Below are positions 6,309 to 14,005 of a stretch of DNA of 14,434 nt, one piece after another. Location of the stretch: positions 1 through 14,434 of the forward strand of contig JAGRKR010000156.1 of the NCBI GenBank assembly GCA_020442225.1. The letters run 5' to 3'. This DNA comes from Hyphomicrobiaceae bacterium (GTDB lineage: Bacteria; Pseudomonadota; Alphaproteobacteria; Rhizobiales; Hyphomicrobiaceae). Under the pieces are notes generated by a model. The model saw only the letters and a program-made list of their open reading frames with translations, was not told the origin of the DNA and ran no database searches. The position numbers and the translations under genes were made by a program. Each line of letters starts with the position of its first letter. Positions within the stretch are counted from its first letter, which is position 1.

Positions 6309-8627
6309 ATGGAAGCTGTCCGCTCGCCGGGGAGCTTCGCTCCCGGTCGTGAGCACACGCTGGTCCTGGTCGGTTTCACGGCCATGACTTTCGTGAGCGC
6401 TTTCCTTTTGTTTGCCGTCCAGCCGATGTTCACCAAGATGGTGCTGCCCCGTCTCGGTGGCGCGCCGTCCGTGTGGGCGGTGGCGATGTGCTTCTTCCAG
6501 GCCGCCCTGCTCGCCGGCTATTGCTATGCCCACCTGCTCAATCGCTGGCTGGCGCCGCGCAATGCTCTGGTGGTGCATATTCTGGTCTGCCTGTCGGCCT
6601 TCCTGGTCCTGCCCTTCGCCATTCCGGCCGGGTGGACGGAGCCGCCTTCGGGCAGCGCCTACGTCTGGCAGCTTCAGCTTTTCACCATTGCCGTCGGCCT
6701 GCCGTTCTTTGCCGTGGCCGCCAATGCGCCGTTGATCCAGGCCTGGTTCGGTGCCACCGAGCATCGTCATGCGAAGGACCCCTATTTCCTCTACGCCGCG
6801 AGCAATCTGGGTAGCCTGCTGGCGCTGCTCGGCTATCCCTTTCTCATCGAGCCGCGCCTCGGCCTGCTGGCGCAGAGCCGCGCCTGGCAGCTCGGCTTCC
6901 TCGTGCTCGTGCTCATGTTTGCGGCGGCGCTCGCCTACATGCACTCGAGGATCGGCGCCAGACGGGGCGCGGTGGCACCGGATGCGTCCATCAGCGTCTC
7001 GAGCGGGCCGCGCTGGAAGGAGCGCCTCGCCTGGGTCTGGCTGGCGCTGGTGCCTTCGGCGCTGCTCGTCGCCTTCACCACGCACGTCACGACCGACGTC
7101 GCCAGCGCCCCTCTGCTCTGGGTCATACCGCTCGCGCTCTATCTGCTGACGTTCGTGCTCGTGTTTCGCGACCGCCCGCTGATTCCGCAGAGCGTGATGC
7201 TGGCGATCCACCTCGTCTCCGTCATCGCCGCGCTGGCGTTCCTCGCCAAGCTCTCGCACATGAGCTGGCCGATCATGGCGACCGTCGGCGTGCTCGCCTT
7301 CCTGTCGACGACCATGGTGGCCCACCGCACGCTCTATGAGCGCCGCCCGTCGGTCGAGCGGCTGACCGAGTTCTATCTGTTGATGTCGCTCGGCGGCGTG
7401 CTCGGCGGATTGTTCTCCGCCCTGATCGCTCCCCAGATCTTCTCCGAGGTCGTGGAGTATCCGCTGCTGCTCGCGCTCTCCGTGACCTGCCGGCCGCGCG
7501 CGCTTTCCCGCGAGGGCAGCGACGGCGAGGCGCGTCCGATCCTGCCGGTGGTCATCGCCATCGCCGGTCTCGTCGCCGGGCTTGCGATCGGCGGGCGGGC
7601 GCTCTACGCGCTGGCTGCTCCGGTCATCGATGGCGCGCTGCTCAAGAAGCTCGACCTCGACGGTGAGGTCGCCTTCATGGCCATCGTCATCCTCGGTCTG
7701 GTCGCTGCGATGGCGTGGCGCTTTCCGTTCCGCCAGACGCTGCTCGTGCTGCTCACGCTCGTGGTCGTGAGTGCGTTGCCGTCGGGCGTGCATCGTGGCA
7801 ATGCCGCGCGCAGCTTCTTCGGCGTGCACCGCGTCTACGAGACGCCGGACGGCCAGCACCGCTTGTTCACGCACGGCACGACTCTGCATGGCGCGGAGCG
7901 CATCACCGATCGCTTCGGCTTGCCCGTGCTGGCGGCGTCGCCCGGCACCTACTACCATCCATTGAGCCCGATGGCGTCGGCGGTACGCATCGCCCGCGCT
8001 GTGCCGTCGGCCGTAGGGCGCAAGCTCAAGTTCGGCGTGGTCGGGCTCGGCACGGGCTCGCTGGCCTGTCACTCCCGGCCGGACGAGACCTGGAAGTTCT
8101 ACGAGATCGACCCGCTTGTCGTCGACATCGCGCGCAACCCCGCCAAGTTCTCCTATGTGACGCGCTGCCGCCCCGAGGCGGAGATCATCGTCGGCGACGC
8201 ACGGCTGACGCTGGCGCGCGAGCCTGACGCGAGCTTCGATCTGCTGATCCTCGACGCCTTCTCGTCGGACGCGGTGCCCATCCATCTGCTCACCACCGAG
8301 GCGCTCGAGCTCTACGGTCGCAAGATCAGGCCCGACGGGCTCATCGTGCTGCACATCTCCAACCGCTATCTCGATCTCGACGCTGTCGTGGCGAGTACCG
8401 TCAAGCGCGTCGGCGTGCTCAAGGGCGTGCTGGTCGCCGACCAGACGGGATCGGACAACTACGACGCCATGGGCTCGACCGTCGCCGTGCTCGGGCGCGA
8501 GGCGGGGTCGCTCGTGCCGTTCCGGCGCATGCCTGGGGCTGGCGAGCTCAATCCGGGGCGTCAACGGCCATGGACGGACGACTACTCGGACATCATCCGG
8601 CCGTTCTTCAGCAAGTGGCGGGAGTAG
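6309..8627 (+). CDS. Polytopic membrane protein fused to a spermidine-synthase-like methyltransferase-fold domain
   Basis: This 772-residue protein has two halves. Residues about 15-490 are hydrophobic with roughly a dozen likely membrane segments (for example LVLVGFTAMTFVSAFLLFAV near 18-37). The C-terminal part (about 500-770) is a Rossmann-type domain of the spermidine-synthase superfamily: VGLGTG (578-583), the acidic strand end YEIDP (598-602), VGDAR (628-632) and LDAFSSDAVPIHLLTTEA (648-665). Classical aminopropyltransferases have GGGDG and D-S-(S/T)-D-P; both are altered here, so polyamine synthesis should not be assumed. AGGAG (6297-6301) is 7 bases before the chosen ATG at 6309; the ATG at 6306 is the alternative. 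The family is commonly annotated as fused MFS/spermidine synthase and its substrate is not known to me. The stop is 6 bases from that of the convergent epimerase. Confidence 0.85.
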   Translation: MEAVRSPGSFAPGREHTLVLVGFTAMTFVSAFLLFAVQPMFTKMVLPRLGGAPSVWAVAMCFFQAALLAGYCYAHLLNRWLAPRNALVVHILVCLSAFLVLPFAIPAGWTEPPSGSAYVWQLQLFTIAVGLPFFAVAANAPLIQAWFGATEHRHAKDPYFLYAASNLGSLLALLGYPFLIEPRLGLLAQSRAWQLGFLVLVLMFAAALAYMHSRIGARRGAVAPDASISVSSGPRWKERLAWVWLALVPSALLVAFTTHVTTDVASAPLLWVIPLALYLLTFVLVFRDRPLIPQSVMLAIHLVSVIAALAFLAKLSHMSWPIMATVGVLAFLSTTMVAHRTLYERRPSVERLTEFYLLMSLGGVLGGLFSALIAPQIFSEVVEYPLLLALSVTCRPRALSREGSDGEARPILPVVIAIAGLVAGLAIGGRALYALAAPVIDGALLKKLDLDGEVAFMAIVILGLVAAMAWRFPFRQTLLVLLTLVVVSALPSGVHRGNAARSFFGVHRVYETPDGQHRLFTHGTTLHGAERITDRFGLPVLAASPGTYYHPLSPMASAVRIARAVPSAVGRKLKFGVVGLGTGSLACHSRPDETWKFYEIDPLVVDIARNPAKFSYVTRCRPEAEIIVGDARLTLAREPDASFDLLILDAFSSDAVPIHLLTTEALELYGRKIRPDGLIVLHISNRYLDLDAVVASTVKRVGVLKGVLVADQTGSDNYDAMGSTVAVLGREAGSLVPFRRMPGAGELNPGRQRPWTDDYSDIIRPFFSKWRE

Positions 8628-8633
8628 CGCGCG

Positions 8634-9545
8634 TCACGCGCCCGACGCGAGGATGGCGGCGAGGCCGTCGGCCAGGCCTACCGCGGGCGTGACGCCGAGA
8701 TCTTCACGCAACCGCGTCGTGTCGACCGGGCCGGCGCTGCGGGCGCGTCCGGAGAAGCTGGCGCGGCCCGCAGCGGGGCGTTGCCGGCGTACGGCCGCGT
8801 GCAGGTCGCGCAGGCTGACGAAATTCGCATCCGGCCCGGCGACGTTGTAGACCGCATGGCGCGGTGCGGGATGCCTGATGGCTGCCACCGTCACCGCCAC
8901 CGCGTCGTCGACGTGGGTCAGGTGACAGGTTTCCTCGCCGCTGACGAAATCCAGGTGCACGTCGCCGCCGTTCGCCGTGCCGATCAGGAGATGGCGGGCC
9001 AGCGCCATGCCACGCCCTGCGACGCCGCCGGGGCCGATCACGCCGGAGTAGCGCAGCGCCACCATCTCCACGCCATGGAGCTGCTGGTAGCGCTGTCCCA
9101 GCAGTTCGCCGAGCCGCTTCGTTTCGCCATAGAGGGAGAGGCTGGCCGGCGCCGGATCATCTTCGCGCATGAGGTCGTGGCGCTCGCCGTAGGCCGCGAT
9201 CGAGCTCGCCATCACGACGCGCTGCACGCCGTGCGCGCGCGCTGCCTCGAACACGTTCACGGTGCCGACGACGTTGCTCGCGACCGCGCCCGCGGGATCG
9301 CGCTCGCAATCGTGCTGCAGCATTGCGGCCAGATGTACGATCACCTGCGGTCGGAAGTCCGCGACGGCGGCGTTGATGGCGTCGGCGTCGGCGATATCGG
9401 CCTGGATGCGTGCATGCACGGCAGGTCCCGCGGGTGCGGCCAGCGCCGAGCGCGAGAGAACGGCGACGGTATCGCCTGCCCGCGCGAGGGCGGCGACGAG
9501 CCCGCGCCCGATCAGGCCGGAGCCTCCGAGGACGAGAATTCGCAT
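8634..9545 (-). CDS. NAD-dependent epimerase/dehydratase (extended short-chain dehydrogenase)
   Basis: This 303-residue cytoplasmic oxidoreductase belongs to the extended SDR group that includes sugar-nucleotide epimerases. It begins MRILVLGGSGLIGRGL with the nucleotide-binding GxxGxxG (G7, G10, G13), followed by HLAA (71-74) and the catalytic set S114/S115 with YGETK (Y139, K143). The last third (about 210-300) would bind the substrate, which is not recognisable; LTHVDDAV is the usual late SDR block. The ATG at 9545 was chosen because GGAG (9557-9554) lies 8 bases before it and the Rossmann motif starts at residue 3; an in-frame start 30 bases upstream lacks this. It diverges from the ROK regulator over 104 bases and is a reasonable target of it, though that is inference. 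Confidence 0.88.
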   Translation of the reverse strand: MRILVLGGSGLIGRGLVAALARAGDTVAVLSRSALAAPAGPAVHARIQADIADADAINAAVADFRPQVIVHLAAMLQHDCERDPAGAVASNVVGTVNVFEAARAHGVQRVVMASSIAAYGERHDLMREDDPAPASLSLYGETKRLGELLGQRYQQLHGVEMVALRYSGVIGPGGVAGRGMALARHLLIGTANGGDVHLDFVSGEETCHLTHVDDAVAVTVAAIRHPAPRHAVYNVAGPDANFVSLRDLHAAVRRQRPAAGRASFSGRARSAGPVDTTRLREDLGVTPAVGLADGLAAILASGA

Positions 9546-9649
9546 GAGATCTGCTCCAGGTCTGCGGGCCGACACCGCCCTAAGTCGCGTTGACGGTCCA
9601 ACTCCCTGTTGCTAGTCGGAGATGTGCAACTGAGCAACCGGGAGTTTGC
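9546..9649. promoter_or_regulatory. Divergent control region with five GTTG/CAAC elements
   Basis: GTTG or CAAC occurs five times within 50 bases: GTTG at 9589 and 9608, CAAC at 9599, 9627 and 9635. They form the inverted pairs GTTG-N6-CAAC (9589-9602) and GTTGC-N13-GCAAC (9608-9630). A TTGACG box at 9590-9595 could be the -35 of the ROK gene, with a weak TAGTCG at 9613-9618 (17-base spacing). Such symmetric sites suit autoregulation by the ROK protein. Confidence 0.45.
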
Positions 9650-10912
9650 GTGGTCACGCCATCGAGCGAAGGGGCGTCGCCGGACAGCATGCGGCGACAC
9701 AACCGCGGGCTCATATTGCGACACGTGTTTCGCACGGGGCCCATGTCGCGCACGCGGCTCGCTGCCGCGACCGGTCTGACCGCGGCGGCCATCTCCCGCA
9801 TCACCCGCGAGCTGATCGATGAAGGGCTGCTCAGCGAAGGCGCGCCCCTAGTGCAGGAAGGGCGTCCGGGTCGGCGCTTCATCGACCTGGAGCTTGCGCG
9901 CGACGGAGCTTATGTGCTCGGCCTGGGCATCGGGGCCTACGAGCAGTGGCTGATGCTGTGCGGTCTCGACGGTCATCCCATCGAACGTCTCAAGCTGGAC
10001 ATCATGGGAGTCGGGAAGGCGGAGCGGGCCGTGGACCTCGCCATTCGCGAGGCCAGGCGTCTCATCTCCCGCACCGGCGTCGATCCGCAGTGCGTGGCCG
10101 GGTTCGGTGCGGCGGTGGCCGGCGTCACCGATACCGCCAGCGGCACCATCGTGCGCTCACCGAATATCGGCTGGAAGGATGTGCCGCTCGGTGCGAGGCT
10201 CGCAGCAGCACTCCGTCTGCCGGTCCGCGTCGAGAGCCTGCATCACGCGCTCAATCTGGCGGAAGCCGAGATCGGCCAGACGCGCGGCCACCGCGACGTG
10301 CTGCTGATCAACGCGGTGCTCGGTATCGGCGCCAGCATCCTGTCCGGTGGGCGTCTGATCAAGGGGCGCACGGCTGCCGCGGGCCAGCTCGGGCACATGG
10401 CAGTGGCCGGTTCCAGCGAGGTGTGCACCTGCGGGCGCGTCGGCTGTCTCGACACGGTGGCGTCGGGACATGCGGTCCTGACCGAGCTCGGGCTCGTCGG
10501 GCGTCGCGTCAGCCCCGTCGAGCACGGCGTCGAGAATGCGCGCCTGCTCGAGCAGGCGATGGCGCAGGCCAACGCCGGACAACGCAAGCCCATCGCCGCG
10601 TTTCGCGCCGCCGGGACGCGGCTTGGCGAGGCGATCGCGGCCGTCGTGGCCATGGTCGATCCCGATGCGATCGTGCTCGCCGGTCCGCTCAGTCACGTGC
10701 CGGCCTATGTGGACGCGGTCCGCAAGAGCCTCGCCGCATGCTTTTCCGGCGGGCTCGAGGTGGAGCTGCTGTTGAGCGGCCTGTCGAGCGATCGCGCCGG
10801 TGCGATGCTGGCGCTCGATTCCTTCGTGTTGAGCCAGGGGGTCGGCCATGATGCCCGCGAGCGCACGGTAGCCGGCGAGCGGGATCTCGCCGGGCAGCCT
10901 TCGCGGCTCTGA
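9650..10912 (+). CDS. ROK-family transcriptional regulator lacking kinase residues
   Basis: This 420-residue protein has an N-terminal winged helix (about residues 18-65, with SRTRLAAATGLTAAAISRI) and a C-terminal ROK (repressor, ORF, kinase) domain, the layout of NagC/XylR-type sugar-responsive repressors. The ROK zinc site is present: H249 in GQLGHM and C259, C261, C266 in CTCGRVGC. The kinase features are not. The usual DIGGT phosphate loop reads GIGAYEQ (93-99), and the catalytic ENDAN motif reads ESLHH (about 195-199), so it should sense a ligand but not phosphorylate it. The start is taken as GTG at 9650, five bases after GGGAG (9640-9644); a TTG at 9590 would add 20 residues but lies in the promoter-like region. 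The divergent epimerase gene is the likeliest target besides itself. Confidence 0.88.
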   Translation: MVTPSSEGASPDSMRRHNRGLILRHVFRTGPMSRTRLAAATGLTAAAISRITRELIDEGLLSEGAPLVQEGRPGRRFIDLELARDGAYVLGLGIGAYEQWLMLCGLDGHPIERLKLDIMGVGKAERAVDLAIREARRLISRTGVDPQCVAGFGAAVAGVTDTASGTIVRSPNIGWKDVPLGARLAAALRLPVRVESLHHALNLAEAEIGQTRGHRDVLLINAVLGIGASILSGGRLIKGRTAAAGQLGHMAVAGSSEVCTCGRVGCLDTVASGHAVLTELGLVGRRVSPVEHGVENARLLEQAMAQANAGQRKPIAAFRAAGTRLGEAIAAVVAMVDPDAIVLAGPLSHVPAYVDAVRKSLAACFSGGLEVELLLSGLSSDRAGAMLALDSFVLSQGVGHDARERTVAGERDLAGQPSRL

Positions 10913-10958
10913 GCGAGCAGGCCGCCGAGTGGCGGTGAGCGGCCGTCGATATCCCCGC

Positions 10959-12764
10959 TCAGCTCGTCTCGTCGAGGCCGGCGAGCCAGCGCCCCGCCGG
11001 GCGGAAGTTGCAGCGCCGGTCGAGCAGCCCGTGTCGCGGGTGATAGCCGCGGTCGACATCGATCAGGGTATCCACCTCGACGCAGGTGCGCGTGAGCTGA
11101 GCCGCCGTCTTCACGACGGCGCGGACGCGGCGGAGCACCAGGGCATCGTCGAAATTGGCCGTGGCCGGGTTCTCGTCGGCGAGACGCACGTTGGCGGACG
11201 CGGTGATGTCATGGCGGGCGGCGAAGGCCTCGATCTCGCCGAGCCGCGCGGCGGCGTCGTCACCGAGATTGATCTGGAAAGCGAGGCCCGAAACGAGCCG
11301 TCGCTTGTCCGCGGCCCTGAGCGCGTCCAGCGCCGCATCGCGCTCGTGCCATTTGAAGCCGAAGCTGACGGCGTGCGCGAAGTGCGAGCCGTGCTTGGGC
11401 TCGTCGGCGGAGGAATGCAGCTTGCCCACGATGATGGGCACACCATCGGCGGGCAGCAGGCCTTCGAGGCCGTCCGCGATGTCGGACAGGTCGGTGCGCG
11501 AGGCGACGATCTGGAGTGCGTCCGTGAGGTGACGGGCGGTCTCGAGCAGCCGCACGACCGGGTCGCCCGGAACCTGCAGCGTGAAGAATGTGAACGTGAT
11601 GCCCGCCGCATGGAAGTCGGCGATGCGCTGGCGGATCACGGGGTCGAGAAGATCGGCGAGAGGGGTGCGCACGCGCCGGATGCCCATTTGCCACAAGCGC
11701 TTCAGCAGGGCGTCGTTGCGCGCGCTCTTGCGCGAGAATTCCTCCATGGGGCCGTTGTAGGGCAGGTCGATGGCGCGGGCCCAGGCGTGGCGCATGTGGG
11801 CGACGAGGGGAGCGCCACGCGCAGCACCAGCGGGCGCTGTGGCGGCTGCGGTGGCCGCCGCGGCTTCGTCGCGCTCCCGTCCATCGGTCGGCAGGATCCT
11901 GACGCGATGGCCGCGCTCGTGGACGTCGACGAGGGTCACGCCGAACTTGCCGGTGTCGTTGCGTCCGTATTCGAGCGCCGGCTCGATGGGAAACAGCTCG
12001 GCATAGTCCTGGCGGATGAAGCTCGTAGGCGGCAGCACGTAGAGATGGCAGCCCGCGAGGCGATTGAAGAAGAAGTGATGCACGTGACCGGAGAACACCG
12101 CCTCGACACGGGCCTTGGCGACCTGCTCCAGCAGCCATGAGCGGGCGGGCTCGTCGATATTGTCGTAGTGGGACGGCTCGTCGGCCTGGGTGATGTAGGG
12201 CGGATAGTGGATGAGGACGAAGGTGCGCGATGGGTCGGGTGCGGCGAGCTCGCGCTCGAGCCACTGGCGTTGCAGGCGCTCGGCCTCGAGGCCGCTGTTC
12301 ATGATCGACGAGTTGAGAATGATGAAGCGGCAGCCGCCATGGGCGACGGCGTACCAGGGTGCTCCGAAGGCCTGCTCGTAGAGCGCCAGGCTCTCCTCGC
12401 TGGCGAACTCCGCCGGCAGCCCCTTGAGCGGCTTGTCGCCGACGTCGTGATTGCCCGGCACGTAGTGCAGGTCTTTGCCGAGCGGGGCCAGGATGCGTTT
12501 GGCCTCGGCAGCGGCCGGCCCGAATGTCGGCAGGCTCGGCATCGGGTGAACCATGTCGCCGAGGTGGAAGGTGAGCTCGGGCTTTTCCGCGACGATCAGC
12601 GCCACGGCCTGGCGCGCCCGGCCGTTGGCCAGGAGATTGACCGGGAAGGGCGAGGATTCGTCGCCGCCGGGCGGACGCACGTGCGTGTCGGAGATGATCG
12701 CAAAAGTGAAAAGCCGGTCGCCCTCGCAGGCTGGTTGGGCGCTGCCAAGCAGTTTGTCAGGCAT
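10959..12764 (-). CDS. Two-domain protein: calcineurin-like metallophosphoesterase plus predicted (beta/alpha)8 barrel
   Basis: The N-terminal part (about 18-290) of this 601-residue protein is a calcineurin-like phosphoesterase with the whole dinuclear metal set: ISDTH (D26, H28), LGDMVH (D70), PGNHD (N105, H106, D107), LIHYPP (H186) and SGHVHH (H227, H229). A low-complexity Ala/Thr linker (about 299-318) follows. Residues 320-601 match no family I recognise. They show eight beta-like segments each followed by a helix (near 330, 362, 389, 416, 442, 490, 520 and 562), which suggests a TIM barrel; charged residues K448, H450, E563, D565 and D569 sit at strand ends. No signal peptide is visible. 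The ATG at 12764 has AAGGAT 8 bases upstream; a longer in-frame start at 12848 has no such site. It converges on the ROK gene and lies downstream of a TRAP operon, behind a terminator. The substrate is unknown. Confidence 0.85.
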   Translation of the reverse strand: MPDKLLGSAQPACEGDRLFTFAIISDTHVRPPGGDESSPFPVNLLANGRARQAVALIVAEKPELTFHLGDMVHPMPSLPTFGPAAAEAKRILAPLGKDLHYVPGNHDVGDKPLKGLPAEFASEESLALYEQAFGAPWYAVAHGGCRFIILNSSIMNSGLEAERLQRQWLERELAAPDPSRTFVLIHYPPYITQADEPSHYDNIDEPARSWLLEQVAKARVEAVFSGHVHHFFFNRLAGCHLYVLPPTSFIRQDYAELFPIEPALEYGRNDTGKFGVTLVDVHERGHRVRILPTDGRERDEAAAATAAATAPAGAARGAPLVAHMRHAWARAIDLPYNGPMEEFSRKSARNDALLKRLWQMGIRRVRTPLADLLDPVIRQRIADFHAAGITFTFFTLQVPGDPVVRLLETARHLTDALQIVASRTDLSDIADGLEGLLPADGVPIIVGKLHSSADEPKHGSHFAHAVSFGFKWHERDAALDALRAADKRRLVSGLAFQINLGDDAAARLGEIEAFAARHDITASANVRLADENPATANFDDALVLRRVRAVVKTAAQLTRTCVEVDTLIDVDRGYHPRHGLLDRRCNFRPAGRWLAGLDETS

Positions 12765-12885
12765 GTTTCGGCATCCTTGTCTGCGACGATGGTTGCCGCG
12801 TGCGATCGGCCTCGCCGCGCTCGCAGCCGTGGCGCATTCACGCCGCAACGCCCGCTCTCACGCCTGGAGATGGGGTGCGGCAGAG

Positions 12886-12926
12886 AAAACGGACAAGGGG
12901 CCCGGACAGACGCGTCCGGACCCCTT
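12886..12926 (-). terminator. Intrinsic terminator after the TAXI binding-protein gene
   Basis: Read on the minus strand, a 13-position stem (12926-12914 with 12907-12895, one U-G pair) encloses a 6-base loop. The U-run UUUU (12889-12886) follows 5 bases later. It begins 8 bases after the stop of the binding-protein gene, so it should separate the transporter operon from the phosphoesterase gene downstream. Confidence 0.75.
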
Positions 12927-12934
12927 GAATGGCG

Positions 12935-13954
12935 CTACTTGATGATGCCGGCTTCCTTGTAGGCGCGCAGTGCGCCGGGATGGATGTCCTCGGGCTTCCA
13001 GCCGAACACGAGGCTCTGCGGCGACATCAGCTTGCCGATAGCGTGCGCCTCGCCGAACTTGCCGACGTGCGTGATGATCATCTTGGTGATCTCGTAGGCG
13101 AGCTCCTCGGGGAAGGACTCGTCGGCTGCCCACGAGGAGGTGTCGATGAACGTCGGCACGGCGACGTCGAGCTCCTTGAAGGCGCCCTTAGGCACGACGA
13201 AGGGCGCGATCTTGTAGCCCTTGGCAATGGTCTTCTCGACCGCGGCCTTCTCGAAAGCAAGGTGGTGCAGCTTGCGGCCGGTGGAGACCAGCTCCAGTGT
13301 CGGCGGCGCGAGCGCGAGCTTGGACTTCGAAAGGTCGATGTAGCCGCCGATGATGGCGACATCCGCCTTGCGGTCGAGCAGCGCCGAAACGGCCGGCTTC
13401 GGCCCCAGGTACTGCACGCTCGCCTTGATGCCCCAGCCCTGCTCCATCACGGCCCGCGGCAGCACGCCCCAGTTGATCTGTGCGGCCTTGCCGAGCGCCA
13501 CGCGCTTGCCGGCAACGTCCTTCGCGCTCTTGATCTTGTCGTCGAGCGTGGCGAGCCAGACGGCGACCACGGACATGTTGGCGAGCAGCTTGACGCCGCG
13601 GTACTTCTTGTCGAACGGCTTGGAGCCGGTCGTGGCGAGGCCGAGCAGCGCCGGGCCGGTGCCGATCACCATGGTCTTACGCAGCGCCGGCTCGGCGTCG
13701 AGCTTCTTGATGTTGAAGAGATAGCCCGGGGTTTCCGAGGCGACGATCCTCAGCCAGGGATGGGTCTTCTTCGAGATCTGCTCGAGCGTGTTGGAGAGCA
13801 CGAACGTGGCGGTGCCGAAGGGGCCGCTGATCACGCTGATGGTGACCTCTTTCTTCTTGGCCTGTGCGGCCGCGGTGCTCGCGGTCCAGGCCGTCGCGGC
13901 GAGCGCCACGGCGCCTGCAAGTGCCATGCATGAGGTAGTCTTGATCAGCTTCAT
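12935..13954 (-). CDS. TAXI-family TRAP transporter solute-binding protein
   Basis: This 339-residue protein is the periplasmic binding component of a TRAP (tripartite ATP-independent periplasmic) transporter of the TAXI class. It starts with a Sec signal peptide (KLIKTT, then a hydrophobic stretch near 9-22, with a likely cleavage after the AAAQA region near residue 32). The mature part begins VTISVISGPFGTATFVLSN, the TAXI opening strand and ligand loop, and includes DVAGKRVALGKAAQ (about 147-160), the usual second-lobe turn. The length fits the family. The ATG at 13954 is preceded by AGGGAG (13970-13965) at 10 bases. It lies 51 bases after the fused permease gene on the same strand, a standard TRAP-TAXI operon. 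Substrates of characterised TAXI systems include glutamate-like acids, but the ligand here cannot be told. Confidence 0.9.
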   Translation of the reverse strand: MKLIKTTSCMALAGAVALAATAWTASTAAAQAKKKEVTISVISGPFGTATFVLSNTLEQISKKTHPWLRIVASETPGYLFNIKKLDAEPALRKTMVIGTGPALLGLATTGSKPFDKKYRGVKLLANMSVVAVWLATLDDKIKSAKDVAGKRVALGKAAQINWGVLPRAVMEQGWGIKASVQYLGPKPAVSALLDRKADVAIIGGYIDLSKSKLALAPPTLELVSTGRKLHHLAFEKAAVEKTIAKGYKIAPFVVPKGAFKELDVAVPTFIDTSSWAADESFPEELAYEITKMIITHVGKFGEAHAIGKLMSPQSLVFGWKPEDIHPGALRAYKEAGIIK

Positions 13955-14005
13955 TCGTTTCGTTCTCCCTGTTGTCGGGGCGCGCGGCCCCTCTTGGCGC
14001 CGTCC

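Noticed and set aside
6240..8564. A 774-codon open frame on the minus strand opposite the membrane fusion gene
   Set aside because: Its product is Arg/His/Glu/Gln-rich low-complexity sequence with no recognisable domain, the usual shadow of a GC-rich gene. The plus-strand frame has clear membrane segments and Rossmann motifs.
6309..8627. Reading the C-terminal domain as a true spermidine synthase (SpeE)
   Set aside because: The GGGDG and D-S-(S/T)-D-P motifs are not preserved and a large membrane domain is fused to it.
10921..10936. A small GCCGCC-GAGT-GGCGGT hairpin after the ROK gene
   Set aside because: Six pairs including a wobble and no U-run is common by chance in DNA this GC-rich.
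10929..12140. A 403-codon plus-strand frame opposite the phosphoesterase gene
   Set aside because: It shows the same low-complexity, Gly/Ala/Arg/Asp-rich composition with no motif, while the minus strand carries all phosphoesterase metal ligands.
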